A stretch of 64,000 nucleotides of DNA, from positions 2,474,177 through 2,538,176 of the forward strand of contig JNVV01000003.1 of assembly GCA_000733355.1 (NCBI GenBank), given 5' to 3'. The DNA comes from Falciphora oryzae. Taxonomy: Eukaryota; Ascomycota; Sordariomycetes; Magnaporthales; Magnaporthaceae. Positions 23,604 to 34,493 of the stretch are shown here, piece after piece (positions within the stretch are counted from its first letter, which is position 1; the number at the start of each line of letters is the position of its first letter). Below the pieces are notes generated by a model that saw only the letters and a list, made by a program, of their open reading frames with translations, ran no database searches and was not told the origin of the DNA. The translations under genes were made by a program, and so were the position numbers.

Positions 23604-24179
23604 TTATAGAGAGCCGGCGGCATCGTCGTCGTCGCGGTCTGGCGGCCCCTGCGCATCATTCTCCTCACACCCCTCGTCATCGTCGTTGTCGTCACGGCTT
23701 GTGGTAGACGCGTGCTTCATTCTTTTCGCCTTGTTTTTCTCGTTCGAGGGCCCGGGGATTACGGCCTCGTGGCCCTCGGTTCCCTGGATCCCGTCGAGCT
23801 CTTGCAACAAGTCCTCACCGTCGGACCTGGGGCGCTTGGTGCCGTGTCGCGGCGAGACGTTGTCGGACGGGGCAAAACCTCCGCCCATGTGCGAGACGTT
23901 GAGCTCAGATTGTCCATGGCGGAGGGACAGCGACCCGGCCTCGGAGGAGGGCTGCGACTCGGGCGAGGGGTGGTGGACCGAGTCGGCAGCGGTTGCGACG
24001 GCATTGCTCCGGACGCTGGGCACGGCGCTCGCGGACAGGAGGTCCGCCTCTGGAGCAGGCTCCTCAGGGGCGGCGGCGGCTGTTGCTGCTGCGGGGCCTG
24101 TGCTGCTTGGTGTACCCGACTCGACGCGGATTGGCGGGCCTTGCTGGTCGCCCTTGGTGGAGGGGGTAGAGTCCGTCAT
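23604..24179 (-). CDS. Small acidic, disordered hypothetical protein
   Basis: A single open frame of 191 aa on the minus strand. I do not recognise a family. Codon use is strongly third-position G/C, as in the proven genes nearby, which is the main argument that it is real; the opposite-strand frames lack this. The protein is Ser/Pro/Ala-rich and low-complexity. It has a basic patch (KNKAKRMKH) followed by an Asp/Glu-rich tail (SRDDNDDDEG, then DRDDDDAAGSL), which suggests a nuclear or nucleic-acid-associated disordered protein, but this is only inference. Upstream, a good 3' splice site (TTTTCCTGTGTAG) ends about 17 bases before the ATG, suggesting an intron in the 5' leader. It is divergent from MLH1. 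It could also be the first exon of a longer gene, though no convincing downstream exon was found. Confidence 0.6.
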   Translation of the reverse strand: MTDSTPSTKGDQQGPPIRVESGTPSSTGPAAATAAAAPEEPAPEADLLSASAVPSVRSNAVATAADSVHHPSPESQPSSEAGSLSLRHGQSELNVSHMGGGFAPSDNVSPRHGTKRPRSDGEDLLQELDGIQGTEGHEAVIPGPSNEKNKAKRMKHASTTSRDDNDDDEGCEENDAQGPPDRDDDDAAGSL

Positions 24180-25392
24180 CGGTTGTGGGGGGTTCTACAC
24201 AGGAAAAGCGGTGGCACGTTGATGGTGGCGTGGCGGGAGTGACAAGGTTGGGTGGGAAGGCTCTGTGTGGTTCTTGGGGTGCGGGCTTCGCCGGGACGGG
24301 ACCGAGCCGCCCTGCATCAAGGGGCGAGGGACGAGATAAGAAACCCATATATACCTGCATGGCAACTACCAATCTACGTGGGCGACTGGTGTCAAGCCAA
24401 GGGGCCAAGAGAGGCCGCAGAGGAAAAGGGAAAAAAGGGACGGCGGGACGGGCAAAGTCTGCCATGGGATGAGATGGCATGGAGCAGAAGATCGGGTCAC
24501 ACACCAGTTCCCGGTGTGCTCGAGGACGCCTCCGGATCTGCCTCGAGGCTTGATGGTCAGGCTAGAGTGGAGACTTGCCGGCCGGGTGGCCAAGCGTTGC
24601 GGGGAGAGTATCTTTGCCGCGGGCAGCCAAGTGCCAAGCACGACGAGAGCTGAAAGCTGACCGAACACGGGGCCGGGCTTGTTGGCCAGCAATCTCGTGG
24701 TTGACGGCCGTTGTTTTTCGTTATTCTGCCCCCTCTCGATCGGGTCTGGAAAATTGGCCTGAGAGTCCGAGGATCTAATCATCGGGGCGGTGCGGCTGTT
24801 GGTTTTGTTCACAATAGCGACTCGAGCATATTACGCATTGCTTGTGGCGCAGTTGGGGCAAAGCGACCCGCGAGACATCGGGCAAACACACTCTCGAGCG
24901 TGGCCGCCTTCGAATTCATGCGTTCTGGACTTGGGAGCCCTGAACGGCCCCCAAAAAAACCTAAATGACGGCCTGGTCCGCCTCGCAGGAGCTGCTCGTG
25001 ATTGAAGTGGAAAGCAGATGAACTCGGCGAAGTGAAGCTGGCAGCTAAGCTTAGTGAGGCCATCACGTGCTCTCGCGCACCATTGGTGTCTCGCCACCGT
25101 CATCTCCAATTTATCGCCCACCACAACCACCGACTTCCCCACCGATTGAATTTGAGACACGCGACCAACAAACCGCCCAAGCCAACCGCCCATCGGGCTG
25201 AGTATATCGGTGTGAACTCCAGATGGCCTTTATGGGAGGTCGACCTGTCCCGATTGCCCGACCTGGCTAGGACTTTGCTGGTGTTGGCTCCTCACGTCCT
25301 AGATCTAGGACTGTCCGCCTGAGGCAGCCGTGGACGAGGTTGTGTGTGGGGGTCGCGACAACAGGCCCTCGTACCTGGGATTGGATAGCACC
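24180..25392. promoter_or_regulatory. Divergent intergenic region between the hypothetical gene and MLH1
   Basis: About 1.2 kb between two divergent genes; it must contain both promoters and leaders. A probable leader-intron acceptor for the minus gene lies at about 24197. No further coding potential was seen. Specific promoter elements could not be assigned. Confidence 0.4.
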
Positions 25393-27702
25393 ATGAGCGC
25401 CATGGAGCTCGACTCCCCACGGGGCACCAAGAGGAAGGCCGACGAGGAGCCAAGCGAGGGCCCCCGAAGAATCAAGGCTCTCCACCAGGATGTTGTCAAC
25501 AAGATCGCCGCCGGCGAGATCATCGTTGCCCCTGTCCACGCGCTGAAGGAGCTCATAGAAAACGCCGTGGACGCCGGCTCGACAGCGCTCGAGGTCCTGT
25601 GTAGAGACGGCGGCCTCAAGCTGCTGCAGATCACCGACAACGGCTGCGGCATCGACAGGGAGGACCTCCCGATCCTGTGTGAGCGCTTCACCACCTCCAA
25701 GCTCCAGACGTTTGAGGACCTGAGCTCCATCGCCACCTACGGCTTCCGTGGCGAGGCGCTGGCCAGCATCAGTCACATCGCCCACCTGACCGTCACCACC
25801 AAGACCAAGGACTCGGCCTGCGCCTGGAGGGCCCACTACGACGGCGGCCGCCTCGCTCCCGCCAAGCCCGGCCAGAGCGCCGAGCCCAAGGCCGTGGCCG
25901 GCCGCCAGGGCACCCAGATCACCGTCGAGGACCTGTTCTACAACGTGCCCAGCCGCCGCCGCGCCTTCCGCTCCGCCTCGGACGAGTACAACAAGATCAT
26001 TGACATGGTCGGCCGCTACGCCGTCCACTGCCGCGCCGTCGCCTTCTCGTGCAAGAAGCACGGCGAGTCCACCACCAGCATCGCCGTCCAGGCCGCCGCC
26101 TCCGTCACCGACCGCATCCGCCAGATCCACGGCAGCGCCGTCGCCAACGAGCTGCTCGACTTCGAGACGGCTGACCCGCGCTGGGGCTTCGTCGCCCGCG
26201 GCTGGTGCACAAACGCAAACTACGGCGTCAAACGCACCACCCTGTTGCTCTTCATCAACAACCGCTGTGTCGAGTCTACAAACATCAAGAAGGCCGTCGA
26301 GCAGACCTACGCCGCCTTCCTGCCCAAGAACGGCCACCCTTTTCTTTATCTCAGCCTCGAGATAGACCCCCAGCGCGTCGACGTCAACGTCCACCCCACA
26401 AAGCGCGAGGTCAACTTCCTCAACGAGGACGAGATCATCCAAGCCGTTTGTGAGCACCTGCGCGGCAGGCTTGCCGCCGTCGACACCAGCCGCACCTTCA
26501 AAACCCAGACCCTTCTCCCTGCCGCAGGCTCCTCAACCGCTGGAGGAGATCTTTACACCCCTGCCCCTCCTCGGAGAGATGCAGGCGCCACGCCCTCGCT
26601 GTCTAGCGGCAAGAAGGCCACTCCGGCCCCTGTCCGGACCTACGAGAACAACCTGGTGCGGACAGACACCAACATGCGCAAGATCACGAGCATGCTGCCC
26701 CCGGCCAGCCGTCCGCCACGAGCAGCGGCGGCGGCCGTCGGAGGTCACAAGGACAACCGCCCCGACGCCACCGCCTCGGGCACGACGGGCTCGGCGGCGT
26801 CGGCGGTGCCCGAGACCATAGAGTACGAGACGGTCAGCCGCGCCGTGAGCCCGATGAAGCTGGCCTCGGTCAAGGAGCTCCGCGTGGCGGTGCGCGACGA
26901 CATGCACCGGGGCCTCGCCGACGTGCTGGCCGGCCACACCTTCGTGGGCGTTGTCGACGAGCGCCGCCGCCTCGCCGCCGTCCAGGGCGGCGTCCGGCTC
27001 TACCTGGTCGACTACGGCCGCGCCTGCTTCGAGTACTTCTACCAGCTCGGCCTGACCGACTTTGGCAACATGGGCGCCATCCGCTTCGCCCACCCGCTCG
27101 ACCTGCGCGACCTGGTCCGCGCCGCCGCCGCACGCCAGCAGCAACAAGGCGGTGACGGCAGTGAAATAAACGTCGACGCCGTCGTGGAGGCGGTCGTCGA
27201 GCGGCTCGTCGCCATGCGCGAGATGCTGCTCGAGTACTTCTCGCTCGAGGTCACCCCGACGGGCGAGCTGGTCAGCATCCCTCTACTCATCAGGGGCTAC
27301 ACCCCGCCGCTCGCCAAGCTGCCCCACTTCCTCCTGCGCCTGGGCCCCCACGTCGTCAACTGGCAGGACGAGAAGGAGTGCTTCGACTCGTTCCTGCGCG
27401 AGCTGGCGTCCTTCTACGTCCCTGAACAGCTACCGCCGCCGAGCCAGTCCCGGCCCCTGAATGAGCCAGGTGGTGGCGGTGGTGGTCAAGCTGGAGGCAG
27501 CTCGGCCAGCGGCGGAGGGGACGTGGCCGAGGGAGAAGACGGCGAGATCGAGAAGAGACGAAAGGAGATACGCTGGGCGGTCGAGCACATCTTCTTCCCG
27601 GCCTTCAAAGCCCGGCTGGTCGCTACCAACACGCTAATGCAGAGTGGTGTCCTCGAGGTCGCCAACCTAAAGGGGCTTTACAGGGTGTTTGAGAGGTGTT
27701 GA
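25393..27702 (+). CDS. MLH1: DNA mismatch repair protein MLH1
   Basis: MutL-family ATPase, the shared subunit of the nuclear MutL heterodimers (with Pms1, Mlh2, Mlh3) in mismatch repair and meiotic recombination. A single exon encodes 769 aa, the usual fungal length. The N-terminal GHKL ATPase has all motifs: IAAGEII at about 38-44, LKELIENAVDAGS at 51-63 (catalytic Glu53, Mg-binding Asn57), DNGCGI at 82-87, YGFRGEAL at 116-123, then GTQITVEDLFYNVPSRRR. VNVHPTKREVNF closes the transducer domain. A Pro/Ala-rich linker follows, then the MLH1 C-terminal dimerisation domain ending exactly in FERC, the diagnostic MLH1 tail. Start: first ATG of the frame at 25393; a second ATG three codons later is nearly as good. 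GC content is very high through 25700-27300. It converges on RPN1. Confidence 0.97.
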   Translation: MSAMELDSPRGTKRKADEEPSEGPRRIKALHQDVVNKIAAGEIIVAPVHALKELIENAVDAGSTALEVLCRDGGLKLLQITDNGCGIDREDLPILCERFTTSKLQTFEDLSSIATYGFRGEALASISHIAHLTVTTKTKDSACAWRAHYDGGRLAPAKPGQSAEPKAVAGRQGTQITVEDLFYNVPSRRRAFRSASDEYNKIIDMVGRYAVHCRAVAFSCKKHGESTTSIAVQAAASVTDRIRQIHGSAVANELLDFETADPRWGFVARGWCTNANYGVKRTTLLLFINNRCVESTNIKKAVEQTYAAFLPKNGHPFLYLSLEIDPQRVDVNVHPTKREVNFLNEDEIIQAVCEHLRGRLAAVDTSRTFKTQTLLPAAGSSTAGGDLYTPAPPRRDAGATPSLSSGKKATPAPVRTYENNLVRTDTNMRKITSMLPPASRPPRAAAAAVGGHKDNRPDATASGTTGSAASAVPETIEYETVSRAVSPMKLASVKELRVAVRDDMHRGLADVLAGHTFVGVVDERRRLAAVQGGVRLYLVDYGRACFEYFYQLGLTDFGNMGAIRFAHPLDLRDLVRAAAARQQQQGGDGSEINVDAVVEAVVERLVAMREMLLEYFSLEVTPTGELVSIPLLIRGYTPPLAKLPHFLLRLGPHVVNWQDEKECFDSFLRELASFYVPEQLPPPSQSRPLNEPGGGGGGQAGGSSASGGGDVAEGEDGEIEKRRKEIRWAVEHIFFPAFKARLVATNTLMQSGVLEVANLKGLYRVFERC

Positions 27703-28062
27703 GGAACGCTGTATTCTCGTGTTATTTGTAGCGCTGGTACAACATTTTTTGTCACATACTGGACTTTTTTTTTGCCCTCCGTATAGAAAGAAAAAAAAAA
27801 ACACATCCCTTCCTCCCAACCCGACCATGCTGATCGCGGCAAATCATCAAAAATGTTCCTATTGGTCTATTCCTCGGCGCAAGCAACCAACCCGCGAGAT
27901 GGAAAGTCTAGGAGCCATCCCAGCAAGGGCAAGGGATATTAATGTACAGTTTTTTCAGTAGGGATGTTCTGGAGCCTCATGTTTTGCCTCAGAACTGCCC
28001 CCTTTCCACCTTCTCCCTTTTTCTAGCGATACTCCTCGGGCATAAAATCGAGTCCAACGAGT
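27703..28062. other. Convergent 3' region of MLH1 and RPN1
   Basis: About 360 bp between two convergent stop codons, AT-richer than the flanks, with an A12-type tract near 27788-27799. It should hold both polyadenylation sites. No gene was seen. Confidence 0.6.
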
Positions 28063-31000
28063 TTATTTCCCGTTGTCCCAATCAGGGTTCTAGTTTCGTG
28101 GAAACGTTCACAATGTTAGCATGATAGAACAAATCATTGGTCATTTGAGTAGACAGGCACAAAACCGCCATGGAAATATAACGGTCGCTATGGCGATAGT
28201 TTGCTTACCTTCTTCAGAATTACGAGTCCCTCTAGAGAGTGGTTGAGGCTGATGTACTCCTCGTCCTCGAGCTCGGCGCGCTCTCCATAGGCCAGGAGCA
28301 CGGGCGTGCTCTGCGTCTGCCATCCAGTGATGGTCTTGGGGCGACCCGCCTGGCCGACCACGTCGACGGCCTGGCCGACGCGGACGTTGACGGTCAGCGG
28401 CTGCAGGTTCTCGTCGAGCGTGACGAGGAAGCGCGGGTGCATGGCCGTGACGAGGAAGTAAAGGAGGTAGTGCGAGTCCGAGGTGATGAAACTCTTGGCG
28501 TCGATCATGGCCACCAGCACGGCGAGCAGGCCGGCGGCCGCGACCCTCGACAGGACCTGGCGGTCTGTGTGGAAGGGGCTGATGGACAGGGTGCCCTTGC
28601 CCATGTGCAGCAGGCCCTGGGCGATCCTGACCATGAACAGGGAGTCCTGGTCGCGGTGGTAGTAGCTGGCGAGCTGCCTGAGCAGCTGCGCCAGGCGCGC
28701 GTTGTTGGTGCCGGCGCCCAGTAGACCCATGGCGAAGATGGCGTTTATGGCCACCTCGTTGTCGTTGTCGTGCGAATACCTCGAGAGCGTGTCGTAGACC
28801 TTCATCTGCGGGTTGCTGGGGCTGACGAGTCCCATGGCCAGGGGCACCGCCCGCCGGATATTGGCCTCGCCGTAGTGCATCAGGTGGCCGAACTGGCGGA
28901 GCACCATCTCCTGACCGACGTCCTCACCCATGGCTATCAGGCCTATGCCGATGACGGCGTAGGCCTGCAGCAGCTCATCGCCCTTCTTCTCCTCCGTCTC
29001 CTCTAGGTGGTCGTTGCAGAGATGCAGGAGCTCTTGGATCTTGAGCACGGCGCCAGTGCCGGCCCAGGCGCAGATCTCGGCCAGAACAGCCGTGGGCTTG
29101 GCGGCCGGGTGGTCGACTGCCTTGAGCGTCTCTAAGATCACGTCCACCTCCTCTTGGCGGCCGAAGAAGAGCAGGCCCAGGCCCAGGGCGAGGAAGCGGG
29201 TCCACTTGTCCGTCAGCTGCGTCTTGCGCTCGTCGTCCAGCAGTGTCGTGACGATGGCCTCGCTGACTTCGGCATGCGATGACCCAACAAAGATCAGACC
29301 GCAAGCCAGGGCGGCCATTGCCGAAATTTGCATCTCCTGTGACGAGTCGGTGATGACGGGCAACAGCTTGTCCAGCAGCTCCTCCTTATTAGAGCCGGCG
29401 TACGAGAGGCCCAAGCCCATAATGGATGCCGTCCTGATGAGCGGGTTTTTGTGCTCCAGCTTGTCGGTGTCACTGAGCAATGCCATTGCCGGCTCAGAGT
29501 CAAGACGGACGCCCGAGTTCATGATGCCAATAGCAAGCATGGCGCCAGCCTGGATCTGCTCCTCCTCAGCATACGTATACTTGTCGATCTTGTCGAGACC
29601 GTTCTCGATGTCCCACAGCAGCAGGTTGCCCATGGAGGCGACCGTTGACATCATACCTGAGTCCTTGGTCTTCCACACCCAGCTCTCCTTGTCGTCGACC
29701 AGCATCATCTTGTCGTTACCAAAGCCAGCGTTGACGAAGGCGTTGACAAAGGCGGCGGCCAGGTTGTGGCGCGCAGAGTCCAGGTTGGTCATCCCGGCAA
29801 CGCGGCTGCTCTCCAGGTGGCTCTTGTAGATGTCCTCGGTTGTCTTGGGCTCGAGAATGTTCAGCTCCTTGCCCAGGGCCCGGAAGTGCTCCGAGAGCCG
29901 AATGTTGCACAAGCTCTCAGTGAGCTCCTGGTTCTCCTCTGTCTCCGGGTAGGGCAGCCATATCTTCTGGCGCGCAATGAGGAAGGCAAGCTGCCTCTTG
30001 ACGGGTTTGTCCTGGATCTTGTCGAAGTCCTCGTGGATCATGTCCATGTCGTTGAGCCGGATGGCCAGGACCATGGCCTGCGTGTGCTGCTTGTACTGCT
30101 TGTAGATATCGTGCGCCACCTTGAGGAACTGCTCGTTCTCAGGGTAGGTCAGGAGATTGACCATGGAGACCATGTACAGGCACACCCTGGCGTACGTGTC
30201 CTCGTCGACAAACTTGGGCAGCTGCTCGATGATTTCGAGCTCGCTCATCAGGTCGACGGCGTCGGCCTCGGCGTTGCTCTTCAGGAACAGAGGCACGAGC
30301 AGCAGTGCGAGGTCGACGAGGTCCGTTGTCGACTCCTCGGCTGTGATGCGCTTGCCAAACACCTCGCCGATCTCGAGGGCAAGATGACGCACGTACTCGT
30401 GGCCCCACGAGCCGATGTCCTGCGTCGGGGCAAGCAGGCGGTACTTGAGCGTGTCCTGGCGGTCCTCGTCCGAGAAGGTCATGCCAATGACGGAGAGGAC
30501 ATCGGCCAGCGAGGTCTTGTCGTCGCCGGCGGGCCACGTCTCGTGCAGCTTCGTCATGGTCTCGTAGTGGGGCCTGAGGAACTTCAGCGGCTTGGGCACG
30601 GCGGTCATAGACGACGTGGACGTTTTGATGAAGTTCTTCATGGCCTCGAGCGCTGGCTTGTATAGGGAGGCATCGGACTCCTGTATGTTTGGTCAGCAGC
30701 CGTCCACCACCGCGTCGTCGTCCATTCCAAAAAGCGCCGCGGCGGCAACGCAGTTCTGTTCCGTTCCCTTGCGCGGCGCCGCGGCGGGGGTGTTTCCTGC
30801 CTACCGTGAGCCTCTCCACCAGCATCTCGAGCTCATTTTTCAGCTGCTGGTCTTCCTCGCTCAGCTCCTCGGCGGCTGCGGGCAGTGGTCTGGTAAGTAA
30901 CACGGAGCGCAAAGTGTGCAGGACGAGGGGGTGGTGGGGAAGACGAACAGTCGATGATCTTCTCGTCCTCCTTCTTGCCGTTCAGCAACGGCTTCCCGTC

Positions 31001-31087
31001 CTTGTCGGTCTTGGCATCCTCGGGTTTCTCCACCGCCTTTCCCTTGCCCTTGTCGGCGGCCCGGGGGCTGTCGGGGTCCGGCGCCAT
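28063..31087 (-). CDS. RPN1: 26S proteasome regulatory subunit RPN1
   Basis: The largest non-ATPase subunit of the 19S proteasome base and a docking site for ubiquitin receptors. Four exons in minus order, 30949-31087, 30805-30875, 28209-30680 and 28063-28089, encode 902 aa. The start MAPDPDSP leads into a charged tail, then LSEEDQQLKNELEMLVERL, a family hallmark. The central half holds the helical proteasome/cyclosome (PC) repeats, seen as repeated Gly-Leu-rich segments such as GIMNSGVRLDSE and GLGLLFFG. The C-terminus SLEGLVILKK is completed by a 27-nt exon coding NPDWDNGK; its intron (28090-28208) has donor GTAAGC, branch TGCTAAC and acceptor CTAG. This matches the ILxxNPDY-type end known for Rpn1. 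The exon 1-2 junction was chosen by frame (donor GTTCGT, acceptor CGCAG) and is the least certain. The gene is divergent from RIO2. Confidence 0.95.
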
Positions 31088-32395
31088 GATGATGGTAGCT
31101 GGGCTGGTAGCAAAAGTCGGGCGCGGGCTGCGCGGCGAAGAAGCGGTAGCGGCGGCAGGGGCGGGTGTGCACAGCGGGAGTGAGGCGAATTCTGCCAGTC
31201 GCTTTTTGGCGGGGGGCGGGCTGCGCGGGCCGATTGAAGGTACTGCCGTGTCGCCGCGGGATCGCGAGCGTCTGTTGGTGGATGGGTGTTGGTGGTTGAC
31301 CGGTTCGATGATGGTGGAGGTGGGATTTCGACAGAGGTCCGCGCAGCCTTTAGCTTGCTTTGTCGTCTTGAGTTGCTGTGCGGGTGCTTGGTCCTGCTCT
31401 GCTAGGCTGCGAGCTCCTGCGCGGCTCGCAATCCCACTAGCGCGGCTAATAAAATGTGGGGTCAAGATCCACAAAATCCCTTGTTGGCCGCCTAAGCTCT
31501 CTGGAGGCAAGGTCTCTTGCGAGTGTCTTGCCTTGGTGGCTCGAATAATTCAAGTCTCTCTGATTCTGTCTTGTTCACAAGATAAATTATCCATCTCGAG
31601 ACTTTCTGACCAAGGAGGCCCCTCTCCGACTTACCTTGAAATGCGTATCTTATAAAGTAATTATAGGTAGGTATTATTGTGCAACTCTGTTGGGAGCATC
31701 TTATTTTGTAAACTGTGCTGCATTACCCTTGTCTCTTCATCGCTTTTCACGGTTCTTTTTCCCACCTCATCCAATACGCTCAAGTGAAACAAGCAAAGCC
31801 TTCCCAAATTCCCAATTATGGGCTTAGGTCTATTCCTGGCTGCCCGTCGAGTTGACGGCTTCATTGTGGAGTGTAGATGGAGTGTATGTTTAAACAGAGA
31901 ATTACGTATTTACAATCGCGATACCTCTCGTAAAGGAGACTTGTGCTCCCTGGCCAGGTATAAGTGCCAGGCACACGGTGCGGTCTCGCTTCCCGAGCTC
32001 GCAGTCATGCATCTACGGCAATCAACCATATGAAGATCGAGAAACCCCTCCCTGCCCTTTGGCCAATCACATGAGGTCCCAATGGTCGATGTGCAAATGT
32101 CCGCTTTACTGGCGTGGAAAAACGTCCCGCCCGTGGCTGAATGTGTGCGCCATGAGCTGAGCTTGCCGGGCGTGCACGCGCCACCTACGGGAAAGAAGAT
32201 CTAATCATATCTTATCCATCTTATCTCTGGTGGGTCCCTCTGCACCCCTCCTCCCACGACGTCGTCCCCCGAAATTTTTGGTGGGGGTTGTTCTTCGCGA
32301 CGGGGACAAAAAGCACAAGCTGGTGAAAGAGGCCGGAATCAAAGGTTCTCAGGCTTGGAAACGCACCTATATTCTGGTCTGTCACAGTCGCAAAG
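31088..32395. promoter_or_regulatory. Bidirectional promoter region of RPN1 and RIO2
   Basis: About 1.3 kb between divergent genes. The RPN1-proximal part is GC-rich, the middle (31560-32220) AT-richer. A TAGGTAGGTA motif lies near 31664-31675. No coding potential was recognised. Confidence 0.45.
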
Positions 32396-33885
32396 ATGAA
32401 ACTCGACTCCAAGGCAATGCGCCATCTGACGTCTGAGGACTGGCGAGTCCTCACGGCTGTAAGTCTGTCCGGCTCCTGATGCTTTGGTATCGCGACCTGC
32501 CTAGGTAGGTGCGCCTGCTTGCCCTGCGAAATACCACGGAGTCGGGCACCTGTCTGACAACACTCCTCCGCCTACCTCCGTCACAGGTCGAAACATGCAG
32601 CAAGGGCCATGAGCTCGTCCCGACGCCCATGATCGAGAAGACGGCCCACCTCCGGGGCGGCAGCAGCGGCGCGCGCAGGAGCATCTCCAACCTCGCCAAG
32701 GTCGGCCTGATCGCGCGCGTCAAGGAGGCCAAGTACGATGGCTACCGCCTCACCTACGGCGGGCTCGACTACCTGGCCCTGCACGCCCACTCGGCCAAGA
32801 AGGCCGTCTACTCGGTCGGCACCCGCATCGGCGTCGGCAAGGAGAGCGATATCATGGTCGTCGCCGACGACACGGGCGCCCAGCGCGTCCTCAAGATCCA
32901 CCGCCTGGGCCGCATCTCCTTCCGCACCGTCAAGGCCAACCGCGACTACCTGAAGAGGACCCGCGCCAACCAGGGGTCCGGCTCCTGGATGTACCTGTCC
33001 CGCCTCGCCGCCATGAAGGAGTACGCCTTCATGCGCGCCCTCTGCGACGAGGGCTTCCCCGTCCCGGAGCCCCTGGCCCAGTCTCGCCACACCATCGTCA
33101 TGTCCCTGATCGACGCCCACCCGCTGCGCCAGATCTCCTCGGTCCCGGACCCGGCTGCCCTGTACGCCGAGCTCATGATGCTTATCCTGCGCCTGGCAAG
33201 GCACGGCCTCATCCACGGCGACTTCAACGAGTTCAACATCCTGATAAAGGAGGAGAAGGCGCCCGCTCCCGACTCGCCGCCGAGCCCGGACGCGGGTGAC
33301 GGTGGCGCCGACGACGAGGCCGCCTCCCGCATGCTGCTCTCCCCAGTCATCATCGACTTTCCGCAGATGGTCTCGATGGAACACGCAAACGCCGAGATGT
33401 ATTTCGACCGCGACGTTGCTTGCATCAAGCGATTTTTTCAGCGTCGATTCCACTTCTCCAGCGACGAGCCGGGCCCCTTTTTTAAAGATGCAAAGAAGTC
33501 GGTCGGCGCCGGCGGGGCCCGGCGCCTCGACGCCGCCGTAGAGGCATCCGGCTTTACCAAGAAGATGCTCAAGGATCTCGAGGCGGCCATGCAGGAGCAG
33601 CTGGCTTCTAGGGGGGATGAGAAAGCCCGTGCTGATGAAAACGGCGACGACGAATATGATGAGGATGAGTACTCCGAGAACGAGCTCCAGTCCGACGGCG
33701 ATGATGATAATGATGATGATGATGATGATGAAGAGAGATATGAGGGTGAGGATGCGGATGGAGAGAAGATACCAGGAAAGAAACCAACACCATCCCAGGA
33801 ATCAAATGCCACAGATGCCGCTTCTAAAAACCTGGAAAAAGCAACAGAACAGCTAGCAATCAAGGGAGGCGATGGTCCACCATGA
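32396..33885 (+). CDS. RIO2: Atypical kinase/ATPase RIO2, 40S maturation
   Basis: RIO2 acts in late cytoplasmic maturation of pre-40S ribosomes. Exons 32396-32458 and 32587-33885 encode 453 aa. The first exon codes only 21 residues, including MKLDSKAMRHLTSEDWRVLT, the conserved start of the winged-helix domain (residues 1 to about 95). The kinase part has the P-loop GVGKESDI (103-110), the ATP Lys in VLKIHRLG (124), the catalytic loop HGDFNEFN (Asp233) and the metal-binding IDFPQM (Asp278). All key residues are present. About 30 acidic, Pro-rich residues sit between catalytic loop and DFP motif. The tail is highly acidic (poly-Asp from a GAT repeat at about 33700-33735). The intron (32459-32586) contains a CCTAGGTAGGT motif and a good GTAAGT donor. 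Confidence 0.96.
33700..33735 (+). repeat. GAT trinucleotide tract in RIO2
   Basis: A run of mostly GAT codons encoding the poly-Asp part of the RIO2 acidic tail. The length is probably variable between strains, as is usual for such tracts. Confidence 0.85.
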
Positions 33886-34493
33886 GGATAGATACCGCCT
33901 ATCTCGGTGGTGGGTAGCTCAATTTGAATTGCCAGCTTGGATGCGTTTTTCTCAAGCAATGTGTAATGGCCAAGCTCTGCATTGCACACCTCCTTCCCAT
34001 CCACATCTCCGTTGACATCTCGTCCAAGGATGCAGCTTGGTCAAGTGCTCATCCTGCCTCGCAATGAAATCACCTGCAGAATCCGACGCAGCATTGTGTC
34101 CGTTCCATTTAGAATGCAATTTCTGAATCAATTACAAGGAGAGAACTGAATCTATCTAACGGTCCTGATCGGGTCGAGGACCAGAGTCCGTGGAGGTACA
34201 GGGAATGAAATCAACCGAGAATAAGAATGCGCCCACATCGACCATACCTGCTCCAGAGGCTGAAAGATCCCGCCATGGATGTATAAGCTATGATGCGTGC
34301 TAACAATCTCGCAGAAGAAAATCAGTCCGAGAATGGATGCAAACAATGGCTCGCCCTATACATGCTAAGTCCTGTGCCGTATCGAATCTAATATAAAGGG
34401 ATGAAAGGAGCCACAAGACAAATTAAAAGACTGAGCGAGCCGAGGCACATGATTGAGCGGGGCGAAAGACGCTGTGCGCTGAGGCGGACGAGC
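33886..34493. other. Convergent 3' region of RIO2 and the RRM gene
   Basis: About 600 bp between two convergent stop codons. AT-richer than the genes; no reading frame of note on either strand. Confidence 0.6.

Noticed and set aside
23462..23695. Possible downstream exon of the small acidic gene (minus frame with ALYNDTLLSGF)
   Set aside because: It overlaps the accepted frame by shifting one base; no donor/acceptor pair was found to join it, and its later part lacks codon bias.
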